Assembly (NCBI RefSeq): GCF_033100135.1 | Contig: NZ_CP136920.1 | Location: 3,529,001-3,593,000 of the forward strand | Direction of reading: 5' to 3' | Origin: Rubellicoccus peritrichatus | GTDB taxonomy: Bacteria; Verrucomicrobiota; Verrucomicrobiia; Opitutales; Cerasicoccaceae | DNA length: 64,000 bases | Shown here: positions 34,756 through 44,001 of the stretch, one piece after another | How positions within the stretch are numbered: position 1 is the first letter of the stretch | Layout: each line of letters opens with the position of its first letter | Notes under the pieces: generated by a model | Databases searched by the model: none | What the model was told of the DNA's origin: nothing | Seen by the model: the letters and a program-made list of their open reading frames with translations, nothing else | Made by a program: the position numbers and the translations under genes

Positions 34756-35964
34756 CTATTCACGTCCAATTGCTTTAGTTTCTTTCAAATCCTGTTTGCC
34801 AAAAGATTGCGAGATTTCATATGCTGCATTTGGAACTTTTGACATTGTTTTGTCTACCAGGACGTGAGTGATACCACCTTTCTTACCTGTTCCAATGATA
34901 CGGATTTTACTTGCACGCATTGGAATTCGGAAATTACGAGCACTGCCTTTATCAATGAAACCGGTTTTAGTCCCGCGTGTTTTGCCGTCCAGCATGAAAC
35001 TTACTTGAAAGTCCACTTCGTAGTCTGCCTGGTTCTGAAGCTGAAGCCACCCTATACGTGTATCGACTGCTTCCTGGGGGGCTTTTGCCGGCTGACTTTC
35101 TTCTATTTGGAAAACAGATGCGTTGAACTTCGAGTCTTTCTCAAGCTTGGTTCTTCCTTGATTTAAAATAGTCCAGTCGGACCCGTCGTACCATACTCCT
35201 GGAACGTCATTGTTGTAGGGACCTGAGTCTTTCCAATTGTGTGTGATGAATATTATGTCATCAGGAGACGTTCGATTGAGTGTTGTAATATGGCCACGTG
35301 TATTGTCAGGTGTGGCTTTGTGAGTCTCAGTCTCTGCACTTATTGTGTGAGTATTACTAACTATTGAGGTGTTTCCATTTTTGAGAACGAGAACGTTGAA
35401 GCGCGTACCTGCGGCTAGAGGTTCTTTATCCTGACGATAAATCGACCAGCGTTCACCGTCATACCAGACTCCGAGTGGACCAGGAACGTATGATTCACTC
35501 CAATTTGGCGTTATGAGCAAAGTGGCATCTGGATCATAGTCACTGAGCGGGTGGCTTATAAATGTGTAGTAATCGACAGTGTTGTCTTTGGTTGCAGTAT
35601 GTGTAAATGCCTGGTGCGTATTGGGAGACAATGAAAGGACATTGAACTCTGCATCCATAGGAAGCGGAGTACGATCTTCGTTATATATGGTCCATTGTCC
35701 GGTTTCGTCTTCATACCAAACACCCACCGTGTGTGGATTGTAGGTGCCGAATCGAGGAGTTACGAAAATAAGTTGATTGGGCTGTCCATTAGTTGCTGGC
35801 TGATTCAAGCGTGTCATATGACCACTGATATTTGATTCATCCACTTTATGGACGAATAACTCGCTGGCGCTGAGCGACTCAAGCGCTAGTGATGCTATGG
35901 CTAGAGCGAAAATACTGGCTTTTATGGGTTTAAATGGTAAAAAAATGTAAAGCAATTGATGCAT
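34756..35964 (-). CDS. Secreted protein with three tandem GVWY repeats
   Basis: 402 residues with a signal peptide (hydrophobic about 15-32). Three copies of a roughly 75-residue repeat are visible at about 41-112, 122-195 and 217-285. Each has the order DN..GH/YxTxL, xxIFVT or LLITP, a W/F-rich turn, GVWYDG, W(S/T)I, a (N/R)QDxxPL-type turn and (A/R)FNV. I believe this is a Pfam family of unknown function common in marine secreted proteins, but cannot name it safely. A C-terminal beta domain (about 300-390) has no repeat. It is upstream of the GH42 gene on the same strand with a 330-base gap. Confidence 0.7.
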   Translation of the reverse strand: MHQLLYIFLPFKPIKASIFALAIASLALESLSASELFVHKVDESNISGHMTRLNQPATNGQPNQLIFVTPRFGTYNPHTVGVWYEDETGQWTIYNEDRTPLPMDAEFNVLSLSPNTHQAFTHTATKDNTVDYYTFISHPLSDYDPDATLLITPNWSESYVPGPLGVWYDGERWSIYRQDKEPLAAGTRFNVLVLKNGNTSIVSNTHTISAETETHKATPDNTRGHITTLNRTSPDDIIFITHNWKDSGPYNNDVPGVWYDGSDWTILNQGRTKLEKDSKFNASVFQIEESQPAKAPQEAVDTRIGWLQLQNQADYEVDFQVSFMLDGKTRGTKTGFIDKGSARNFRIPMRASKIRIIGTGKKGGITHVLVDKTMSKVPNAAYEISQSFGKQDLKETKAIGRE

Positions 35965-36114
35965 GACTGATGAGGATTATTTAGAGTAATCGGAACACTA
36001 TACATATGCTTTGTTGAAGCAACTTCAAACAGAAGAAACTATAGCGAAATAAGTTACTGAGCATTAATGCGATTTGCGATTTTACATAGCCAAATTTCGG
36101 GCTAAATTTCACCA

Positions 36115-37065
36115 ATGCAACGTGAACATATTTGCCTGCTAATGAATTGTTTCAGAGGTCGCCTAAAATGGTCATGGTGGCCCCTGTTTTCCACCATTTT
36201 ACTCGTTGGGCTATCGGCTTGCGCCGGTGAGAAAATCAGCACGGATTCCATGGCAGTCACCGAGGCTCAGATTCAAGATTACTGGTTTGATGGTGCTGAA
36301 ATTTCTCGATTTGACTTGGAACAAAGCCGCTATGGCGCTGAGCATCAGGGCACTGCTGAGTTCATTTTTGTGACGGAACCTTTTTTAGTCAGTCAGCAGG
36401 TGAAGCATGAATTCGGAAACGGTAAATCAGTGCCTGTTCTGAAACTAAATGCGCTTAGAACATTCAATACCGGAATTTACTCTTATCGAACGATGTTGTC
36501 TGTTTTCGACCCATTACCAGATGAGGGGTATTCCCATGCCTTGAAAACAACACTCTCGGTTCAAGACTGGTGTGGTCAGGTTTTCTATCAAATGAATTAT
36601 CGTGATAGCGCATGGAAGGCGGAATTGCGCTCCTATTTTCAGGGTGAAGCTGACCAGGATTTCTCTCTAGAATCTACATGGCTGGAAGATGAAATCTGGA
36701 CAACGATTCGAATAGATCCTGAAAGCTTGCCGGTTGGCGAATTCTCAATGATCCCCAGTGCGCTCTACCTGCGTTTTCAGCACATTGAGCCTTCAGCTCA
36801 TACTGCGATAGGGAAGTTAGAGGAGAATGATGGTCTGATGATCTATGCAATCAACTATCCTGAGCTTGGTAGAACTTTAGAGATTTCTTTCGAAAAGGAA
36901 TTTCCGTTTGTAATCAATGGTTGGACAGAGTTGCAGGAGGGAGAGAAAGTAAAAACGGTTGCCAAACGAACTCATTTGCTACGCAACCGATACTATTGGA
37001 GTGAGCACGATAATAAGGATCGCAAAAGCCGTAAACTATTGGGCCTTGAGCCTGATTTACAGTGA
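36115..37065 (+). CDS. Conserved lipoprotein of unknown function
   Basis: 316 residues with a lipoprotein signal ending LVGLSAC (lipobox; acylated Cys36). The body, with YWFDGAEISRFDLEQSRYG, TEPFLVSQQVK, VLKLNALRTFNTGIYSYRTM and SVQDWCGQVF, matches a lipoprotein family I recall from Bacteroidetes and related marine bacteria that is often labelled 'septum formation inhibitor Maf', a name that is probably wrong. An alternative start is Met10 (36142), which gives a more usual leader length. It converges with the glycosyltransferase gene with only 9 bases between stops. Confidence 0.7.
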   Translation: MQREHICLLMNCFRGRLKWSWWPLFSTILLVGLSACAGEKISTDSMAVTEAQIQDYWFDGAEISRFDLEQSRYGAEHQGTAEFIFVTEPFLVSQQVKHEFGNGKSVPVLKLNALRTFNTGIYSYRTMLSVFDPLPDEGYSHALKTTLSVQDWCGQVFYQMNYRDSAWKAELRSYFQGEADQDFSLESTWLEDEIWTTIRIDPESLPVGEFSMIPSALYLRFQHIEPSAHTAIGKLEENDGLMIYAINYPELGRTLEISFEKEFPFVINGWTELQEGEKVKTVAKRTHLLRNRYYWSEHDNKDRKSRKLLGLEPDLQ

Positions 37066-37074
37066 TAGTGTGAG

Positions 37075-39168
37075 TCACCTGTAATATTCTTTGTAGAGTT
37101 TTTCACTGATTGCCGCGGCTGATGTCTCTCCTTTTCTTCGTGCCCAGCGATACCGGAACATGAGGTTGAGCACTAATTTCACGCGAGTGAACCATCGGTT
37201 GCTTTGCCATTTTTGATGGCTGACCAGACAGGGTTGGTTGAGGAAAACAAAATCCCCTCTGGTCCTTAGTCTCCAACTGGATTCCACATCCTCCATGAGT
37301 GGCTGAGAGGGCATCAGATTCTTGACACAAGTGATGTCTTTACGAAAAAACTGTACTTGATCGCCAAATGCTGTTCGTGTGAAGAGCGCTCGGAAATCAT
37401 TTAATACTTCAATTGGAAGTAACTCAGGCACATGGCCCGAAAAGCGCTGCCCCAAGGCTCCACCTATCATGCGCGGGTGTGTCATAGTGGCTTGTTTCAA
37501 TTGGGCAATTGATTCAAAATCGAGTTCTACGTCTGCATGTAAAACCAATGCCCAATCGGTATGGAGGTGATTGATGCCATACGCAATTTGATTTCCTCGG
37601 CCTGCCTTGGCTTCGAGCCATTTGGCGGGTATTTGATTGGTTTCTACTATCGATCGTGTCTGATCACTGGAACCACCATCTACAACGATGATCGAGTCGG
37701 GAAGAACTGATTGTCGCGCAATGCTTTTCAATGCTTTGGGTAATAATGTCTGTGCATTGAGGGTTGGAATGACAATTCCGACGGTGGGCTCTTCGATTGG
37801 ATTAGGAGACTTCAAGTTAAGGAATTGTAGCTTTTGGCTCCAGCATTCGTAGATTATTGACAAAAAGAATGGGCACCAGAGTAGTTGCAACTGCCAGGGG
37901 GAGAGCCCCCAATGGTCAGTATGCGCTTGATTGTGCCAGACAAAGAAATAGCTCGCAGTCGTTACTGATAAGACAATCCAAGGTAAAGTGGGGCGCAGGC
38001 ATACAAAGGGTAGAATCCAAGTCAAATACCAGAAATGTACTGTTGGCGATAAAATGATGAGACTTCCTAAAATCCAACAGAAATGTGCATCCAGGCTTTG
38101 GGCCTTATGATAAATCCATCGCCATGCATAAATCAATAGCCATAGAGAACCGACAATAAGATTGGCCGTTATTCTGTCTAATTGAAATGTATTGTGTATG
38201 AGGTAGTAAATTGGGCCGTTGAAGCTGCGGGTCGACCCGAATTCGAGTAAGCCTTGAACAAGTTGCGGAAGGGTTGTCCAGAAATAGAGTGCTGGTCCAA
38301 TCAGAATGACGATGGGGATGATTGCATAAATGACAATAGACTGATATACCGAAGCACCGGGCTCAGGCTTTGTTTCAGTAACTTTAGCAGGTTTATTTCT
38401 GAGTGCACCGGCAATGAGAAATGGGAACAGTGGCAAGGTCACCCACTTGATGGCAGAGGCAAAGGATAGCAATGCAATGGAGAGTTTGTTACGCTTTTTC
38501 TCAAATGCCCATATCGTCCAAATCAAGGGTGCAACCATGAGCGAATCAAAGTGAGCTTCGCCAGCATATGCGACTAGGACGATTGGGTTCAGGCTGTAAA
38601 AGATAGCGTAGTTTGGAGAAAGACCTCGTCTGCGGAGGATCATGATGATACCAGCCAGGGTGAGTAAATCGGCCAAAATAAAAAACAACTTTAGTGCGAG
38701 TGGATGATACCATAACTGACCGATCGCAGTAAAAAGAAACAGAACAACTGGAGGATAAGCAGTTAGCTTATCTTTATGGTTCATGCCTTCCCAATAGCCG
38801 TCGCGCAGACTGGTCCATGAATCACTATCCGCGGTTGTTTCATAAGGACTAACATCGTGGCTGACTAGTTTTCCCTCCCAAAGGTATCGATTGATATCGT
38901 CAGATGGAGCGGTCGGGATGAATACCATGCGCGCCAGAATAGCCGGAATCCAGATGATGAGAATACTACGTCTGACTGTATCACTCTTAGGGGATAGCAG
39001 CATTGTGGCTGTCATCATCACACCAAGCGCAGCAAAAATGAAAACCCGCCCTATGCTTGGTTCATCGAATTGTTGTGTGATTGCCGAGTAGAGAGCACCG
39101 CACGCAATCGACATGGCTACCGAAGTTAACCAGAAGCCGATGCGTATACGGGAGGGTGCTGAATTCAC
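37075..39168 (-). CDS. Fused membrane mannosyltransferase-like/GT2 glycosyltransferase
   Basis: 697 residues in two parts. Residues 1 to about 430 are a polytopic membrane region with SDDINRYLWEGKLVSHDVSPYE near 94-115, the loop pattern of GT87/PIG-M-like polyprenyl-phosphate-dependent transferases. Residues from about 445 to the end form a soluble GT2 domain: VGIVIPTLNA, VVDGGSSDQT, GRGNQIAYG, LHADVELD, FGDQVQFF and PLMEDVESSWRLR, the pattern of the TIGR04283 transferase-2 family. Both parts are usually separate proteins. The gene overlaps the upstream GT2 gene by 4 bases, so both act on the same glycan or lipid-linked sugar, probably at the inner membrane. Confidence 0.8.
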   Translation of the reverse strand: MNSAPSRIRIGFWLTSVAMSIACGALYSAITQQFDEPSIGRVFIFAALGVMMTATMLLSPKSDTVRRSILIIWIPAILARMVFIPTAPSDDINRYLWEGKLVSHDVSPYETTADSDSWTSLRDGYWEGMNHKDKLTAYPPVVLFLFTAIGQLWYHPLALKLFFILADLLTLAGIIMILRRRGLSPNYAIFYSLNPIVLVAYAGEAHFDSLMVAPLIWTIWAFEKKRNKLSIALLSFASAIKWVTLPLFPFLIAGALRNKPAKVTETKPEPGASVYQSIVIYAIIPIVILIGPALYFWTTLPQLVQGLLEFGSTRSFNGPIYYLIHNTFQLDRITANLIVGSLWLLIYAWRWIYHKAQSLDAHFCWILGSLIILSPTVHFWYLTWILPFVCLRPTLPWIVLSVTTASYFFVWHNQAHTDHWGLSPWQLQLLWCPFFLSIIYECWSQKLQFLNLKSPNPIEEPTVGIVIPTLNAQTLLPKALKSIARQSVLPDSIIVVDGGSSDQTRSIVETNQIPAKWLEAKAGRGNQIAYGINHLHTDWALVLHADVELDFESIAQLKQATMTHPRMIGGALGQRFSGHVPELLPIEVLNDFRALFTRTAFGDQVQFFRKDITCVKNLMPSQPLMEDVESSWRLRTRGDFVFLNQPCLVSHQKWQSNRWFTRVKLVLNLMFRYRWARRKGETSAAAISEKLYKEYYR

Positions 39169-40631
39169 AACTCCTTGATGCTGTTAAACCCGACCAATGC
39201 AAATCCGGCCGTATAGGTTCCAACAAATGGAAGCATCGAAAGATTTCCTATTACAACGAGAAATGCTGCTGTCAAAAGGCAATATGCTGCGTAGCCGATT
39301 TCCAGGCGAGGCACCCAGTTTTTCTTTACACAGTATTGCTTGATCGATTTTTGCCCGGCTTTCGGAGTACGTACGAATGTACTGTCATTTCCAAAGAGTC
39401 CTTCCAGAACAGCTTTGCCATTGGAGAGGCAGATGCCAAAACCGATGACAAGTAGAAACGGTAGATAAAGAACACGCTGTTTCCAGTGTCGAGGGTGTCC
39501 ATAATACTGGCAAACCGCATAGCCGATTGTTGGGCCCAGTGCTGCTGGTACGAGTAAGGAGAGAAAGATTTTCGACTGATAAAGTGGAATATCCTGATTA
39601 AGAAAACACAACATCAGTGGTAGAATCAGCAACGCAAGTAGCGCCATTTGAAAGTGCAGGGCATAGTGGGTCAGGTGCACGGTTGCCTGCCATTTTGTAA
39701 ATATAGGCAGCTTTGCCTTCCAGACACGAGGTAACATTTTACGTGCGGTTTGAATCGAACCTTTGGCCCAGCGGTATTGCTGACTTTTGAATGCAGTGTA
39801 TGTGGTGGGGAGTTCGGCCGGGACGAGCAAGTCTGGCATATAGTGAAACTTCCAGCCTTTCAATTGTGCACGATAAGAAAGGTCCAGATCTTCGGTTACG
39901 GTGTCGTGTTCCCAATTACCTGAATCCTCAATGGCAGCTCGACGCCAGACACCGGCTGTGCCACAGAAATTCATAAACAATCCATTCCGGTTACGGGCGG
40001 TTTGCTCTACGACAAAATGGCCATCGATTCCGACTGCCTGGGCTCGCGTCAACCAGGAGTCATTTTGGTTTATGTGATCCCATCGTGCCTGCACCAGTGC
40101 ACAGCGCTCATCTTTTACAAGCACTGGTACAGTGCGTTTCAGAAAGTCCGGAGTCGGCATGAAATCGCTGTCGAAGATCGCGATGTATTCACCTTTGCAA
40201 CCTTCCATTCCCAATTGAAGGGCACCTGCTTTGTAGCCGATGCGGTCTTTGCGGCGAATCACTTCCACCCAGTGACCTTTGCTCGAAAGTTCAGCTGCTA
40301 CCGTATCAACGAGCTCACGGGTTTCGTCATCTGAGTCGTCGAGGACCTGAATTTCATGCTTATCATGGGGATAGTCAATTGCTGCAACTGCACGTATGAC
40401 CCGCTCAGCTACATTCAGCTCATTGTAAAGTGGGATTTGTGTGGTCACAACTGGAAGATCTTTTTCTGCCATCGCGACGGATGCGTCCACTTCAGTTCTG
40501 GGCAGCAGCCGCACTTCTTTTCGTTTTCTCAAAAACAAATAGATGACGACACACGTATTGATACCGTAGACCAGAATGAAAAGACTACAAAGCGTATAAA
40601 TGACTAAAACGAAGCTGCTTAGAACGGACAT
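39165..40631 (-). CDS. Cellulose synthase-like family 2 glycosyltransferase
   Basis: Membrane GT2 of 488 residues: a helix at about 8-33, catalytic domain with IPLYNE, DDS (98-101), DSD (154-156), TEDLD (246-250) and QQYRW (284-288), then four or more C-terminal helices. This is the processive-type D,D,D,QxxRW layout of cellulose/glucomannan synthase relatives. It probably polymerises or transfers hexoses from nucleotide sugars across the inner membrane. It overlaps the fused transferase by 4 bases (ATGA), which argues for one operon, and 44 bases separate it from the upstream oxidoreductase gene. Confidence 0.88.
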   Translation of the reverse strand: MSVLSSFVLVIYTLCSLFILVYGINTCVVIYLFLRKRKEVRLLPRTEVDASVAMAEKDLPVVTTQIPLYNELNVAERVIRAVAAIDYPHDKHEIQVLDDSDDETRELVDTVAAELSSKGHWVEVIRRKDRIGYKAGALQLGMEGCKGEYIAIFDSDFMPTPDFLKRTVPVLVKDERCALVQARWDHINQNDSWLTRAQAVGIDGHFVVEQTARNRNGLFMNFCGTAGVWRRAAIEDSGNWEHDTVTEDLDLSYRAQLKGWKFHYMPDLLVPAELPTTYTAFKSQQYRWAKGSIQTARKMLPRVWKAKLPIFTKWQATVHLTHYALHFQMALLALLILPLMLCFLNQDIPLYQSKIFLSLLVPAALGPTIGYAVCQYYGHPRHWKQRVLYLPFLLVIGFGICLSNGKAVLEGLFGNDSTFVRTPKAGQKSIKQYCVKKNWVPRLEIGYAAYCLLTAAFLVVIGNLSMLPFVGTYTAGFALVGFNSIKEL

Positions 40632-40675
40632 CGGAATCGCACGTTATGAATAAGGAGTCGGTTGTCTAGCAATCA

Positions 40676-43066
40676 TTATGCCGACTTAGCGTTTGCGATC
40701 GCCTGTTCGACAGGCGTTATCGTCGATTCGTTTATTTGGACCGGAGAGGCTGCGAGTGTGTCATAGATGATATTGTCCTTCTTGTCGTAGCGGCCAAATT
40801 GCAGAACTCCGGTTGGGCATGATTGCACACAAGCCGAACAGCGCACGCATTCAGGATCTTCCATTGGAAGTCCTTTATTGGCAAAATTCATGATATCGAT
40901 TCCCTGATGGCAAACGGATGTGCAGACATTGCAGGAGATACATTTCTTCTTTTGGGCAAAGATCCTGAATTTGCTGAAACGATTGTAGATATGCATCAAC
41001 GCAGCAAGTGGGCATGCGAATCGGCACCATACACGTCCGGAAAAATGGAAATAGAAGGCCACGCCAAGGATGCCGGCGAAGATCAGATCTACAAAATAGT
41101 TGTAGTTCAGGATTGGCAGGCCGCTACTGGTCAGAGGATAGCCATAGGCGAGGAACTTGAATGCATTGTCAAATGGGTTGCCGTCGGGTAATACCCATCC
41201 CAGAACACGGATGATCATGATGAAGGCGGCGAACGCTAGAAAGACCTGGCCGATCATGTTCAGCCGATTCACTTTGGGGCCATGTGGCATCTTATGGCGA
41301 TGGGCGTCTCCCATAGTTTCAGCCAGCGCCCCGCAGGAGCAAATCCAGCCACAATAGGCACCTTTACCCCAGCGGCGTATCATCCAGGGGATGATGACGA
41401 AGGTTTGTATGCTGCCGAGTATCAGCCATCCCCAAATTGGCTGATCCGTGAACCAGTTGAAAACTGCCAACGGCCAGGCGAGGACGAAGCCATAAGCCCG
41501 CCAGTAACTTTCGCCAGGGAAAAAGTGTTGGGCAATGGCAGCGCCGATACCTGAGTCAAATACACCGTTACGCCCGAGGTAGGGGAGAAGGAGTTCGGGC
41601 AGGAGAAAGAGCGGTATCCATTGGATCGATGCCAGGGTTAGCGTCTGCCACTTTACATAAGGGGTCCGCCGTCGCCTCATGCGCCGAATGCCAAAAATTG
41701 TTACTGCAAGGCAGTAGGCCAAACTGTAGTAAAAACCACGCCCGCTGGCTGCGCCTTTCAGCGTATAGAAGAAACTGCTCTCATCAGAGGCTGCAGCTTG
41801 CAAGCCACTGGAGAGACTGGCAATCCAAGTCCATAAGCCTGCAGGATTCCAACCTGGCATGATGTATTTCTTCCAATGATAAAGCCAGATGCAGAATGCC
41901 AGAGCTCCAATGATAGTCACCCACCAGCGAACGCCTCGGTCGCCTGCGATATTGATCCCGGATCGGCGAAAGAAATCTAATGGCGCCTCGCGTCCGATCA
42001 TGGCAAAGACAGCGTCATTTTTGACCTCCTCAACTGCTTCGCCTTTGCCCTTTTTTAACGTGACTGTAGTATCAGTAATGCGAGTCGGGGCTGAGCCTAA
42101 AGCCAATGTCAGGCAACCAGGCTCACTTTCTCGGTTTTCGGAATCAACCGCCGTTGTTACTCGCTCAGATGTCGGATGGCTGATCGATACCGGAGTGCAT
42201 GGGTTTTCGGCCAGTTTTTTGACCTTTTCGATATTTTCGGGCTTTGGGCGATTCAGCTCGGGTTTACGGTAGCTGAGCGTTACCTTGGCACCGCATGCCG
42301 CCAGTGCGATCGCGGCTTCAGCAGCACTGTCACCCCCGCCAACCACCATGACGTCCTTTCCGGCGTAGTCCTTGGGGTCATGGAGACGGTTCATTACCTT
42401 GTCCATGTCCTCACCGGGAACCCCCAGTTTGCGGAAGTTTCCAGAGCGGCCAATGCCTACGATAACACGCAATGCCTGCCAGGTTTGGTCATCTTTGGCG
42501 TTTGCATTCCTCAACTGAAAGGTTCCGCTTTTCTTTTCAATTTTCTCAATACGGCCCTGCGTAATCTCAATGCCGGCGGCTTCAACCTGCTCACGCATTT
42601 CTTCCAGAAGTGATTCCTTGATGTTGGAACGCTCTCCGTACTGAATGCCGCCACTGGGAGTCATGTCAGTCGGATAGGTAAAAATGGGCTTTCTTTTTGG
42701 GAAATTTGCGACAGTTGAGAACATCTGACTCGCCTCAATCAACAAGTAGCTCAGACCGGCCTTTTTCGCCTCCATTGCTGCTGAGATACCTGAGACTCCA
42801 GCTCCTATGATGGCGACATCGTAAACGCCCTCTGCTTTGGAGGAGCGTTCTCCTGGAAAGCTACTTTCGGCCATTATCGCCCGGATAGCCTTCGTTCCTG
42901 TTTCCGAGGAAAACTTGAGCAGTGGCACGCCAGACAGGTCGCCAACAACGCGAACTCCGTTTACATTGGTCAGGCCGTCTTCTCCAACGACTGGCAGTTT
43001 TTCAACGGTACCGGCTGGCCATTTGCCGTGCAACCAGTGGTAATAGCTTCCTATTAATTTTAGCAT
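40676..43066 (-). CDS. Fused FAD/NAD(P)H oxidoreductase and membrane polyferredoxin
   Basis: 796 residues. The N-terminal half is a thioredoxin reductase-like flavoprotein: GAGVSG (88-93) for FAD and GGGDSA (243-248) for NAD(P)H, but no CxxC redox pair between them. About four to six membrane helices (from about 380) follow, with NapH/NosR-like cysteine motifs CGWICSCG and CRFACPLAA, and at the end two 4Fe-4S motifs: CISCNVCTSVC (about 705-716) and CVRCSACVQSC (about 738-748). By composition it should pass electrons from NAD(P)H through FAD to the iron-sulfur clusters and the membrane, or the reverse. The partner is unknown. It stands alone between the glycosyltransferases and a DUF547 gene. 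Confidence 0.85.
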   Translation of the reverse strand: MLKLIGSYYHWLHGKWPAGTVEKLPVVGEDGLTNVNGVRVVGDLSGVPLLKFSSETGTKAIRAIMAESSFPGERSSKAEGVYDVAIIGAGVSGISAAMEAKKAGLSYLLIEASQMFSTVANFPKRKPIFTYPTDMTPSGGIQYGERSNIKESLLEEMREQVEAAGIEITQGRIEKIEKKSGTFQLRNANAKDDQTWQALRVIVGIGRSGNFRKLGVPGEDMDKVMNRLHDPKDYAGKDVMVVGGGDSAAEAAIALAACGAKVTLSYRKPELNRPKPENIEKVKKLAENPCTPVSISHPTSERVTTAVDSENRESEPGCLTLALGSAPTRITDTTVTLKKGKGEAVEEVKNDAVFAMIGREAPLDFFRRSGINIAGDRGVRWWVTIIGALAFCIWLYHWKKYIMPGWNPAGLWTWIASLSSGLQAAASDESSFFYTLKGAASGRGFYYSLAYCLAVTIFGIRRMRRRRTPYVKWQTLTLASIQWIPLFLLPELLLPYLGRNGVFDSGIGAAIAQHFFPGESYWRAYGFVLAWPLAVFNWFTDQPIWGWLILGSIQTFVIIPWMIRRWGKGAYCGWICSCGALAETMGDAHRHKMPHGPKVNRLNMIGQVFLAFAAFIMIIRVLGWVLPDGNPFDNAFKFLAYGYPLTSSGLPILNYNYFVDLIFAGILGVAFYFHFSGRVWCRFACPLAALMHIYNRFSKFRIFAQKKKCISCNVCTSVCHQGIDIMNFANKGLPMEDPECVRCSACVQSCPTGVLQFGRYDKKDNIIYDTLAASPVQINESTITPVEQAIANAKSA

Positions 43067-43136
43067 GATTGTGCTCTTCGTAGGCGATGCAGTTTAAGCC
43101 AATTGGAAATATCAACGGAATGAGTGCACCTTGGTC

Positions 43137-43871
43137 TCAATGCTTATTGCTTTCGTTGAGTGACCAGTCATATCGAATCCAGAGAACTCCGAAAGAAGGG
43201 TCGAGGGGCTTTTCCCGATATTGATTCAGATACTCAGCGGGATTGCTGACCGGAAAGTCGTCTTGATACCATTTGAAAAGCTCAGAATAGGCTGTTTTGC
43301 GATACCGCTTATTGGTGCGGGCAGCATGCCTGCTATTTGCAAACTTGCGTGTTTGTTCGTCCAGCTGCTGTTCTAACTTTTCGCCTACAAAAGGTTCGTT
43401 GCGGAGGGGAGGGCAGCTTTCACTGGCGCAATTGACAGCAAAATGTATACGCGGATCAAAATATTCCTTCAACAAGATGCCTTTTTCAATCATATCAAGG
43501 CTGAGTAGCTGGTCTCCCTGCGGAATGCGTTCTTTTTTGAATATGCTGAATGGCATGAGGCCGATGTACTTGACGGATTTCAGTGGATACTTCTCAAGCA
43601 CGATCTGCAGCATGGCCGCATTGTAAAGGTTGATGTAAAAAGCCTTCTGTTCCTCTTTGCTGAGTGATGGAACGTCAACTTTCGCTGCTTCTTCGAGGAA
43701 TGTGTTTAAGGCTTCGACGTCAGCTTCGTTGTCATGCCAGGCTTGGTAGCGGACCCCATCTTCATCGACGTAGGCCTTGAGCAGGCGGTCATACTCGGAA
43801 TAATCTACTGAGTTGGCCCATGCAGTGACTGAGCAGAACAGTATAGCAAAGTATAGTCTGAAAGGGAACAT
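43137..43871 (-). CDS. Secreted DUF547 protein
   Basis: 244 residues with a signal peptide (MFPFRLYFAILFCSVTAWA). DUF547 is recognised by AFYINLYNAAMLQIVLEKYP (about 87-106), FDPRIHFAVNCASESCPPL (about 138-156) and the FANSRHAA segment after it. The Cys and His residues in NCASESC are the most conserved part of the family. Function unknown, but family members are typically exported. It lies 70 bases upstream of the oxidoreductase gene on the same strand. Confidence 0.85.
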   Translation of the reverse strand: MFPFRLYFAILFCSVTAWANSVDYSEYDRLLKAYVDEDGVRYQAWHDNEADVEALNTFLEEAAKVDVPSLSKEEQKAFYINLYNAAMLQIVLEKYPLKSVKYIGLMPFSIFKKERIPQGDQLLSLDMIEKGILLKEYFDPRIHFAVNCASESCPPLRNEPFVGEKLEQQLDEQTRKFANSRHAARTNKRYRKTAYSELFKWYQDDFPVSNPAEYLNQYREKPLDPSFGVLWIRYDWSLNESNKH

Positions 43872-44001
43872 ATGATGAATTTATATCTTAGTGTCCCCTG
43901 AGAGCAAAACCTTACAGGATAGATAGAGATTTCCTCAACAGGCTGTTTGTGCTCATGAGATCTACTCTCAGGTGTCGCTGTTTCCATATTAGGAATGTGC
44001 C

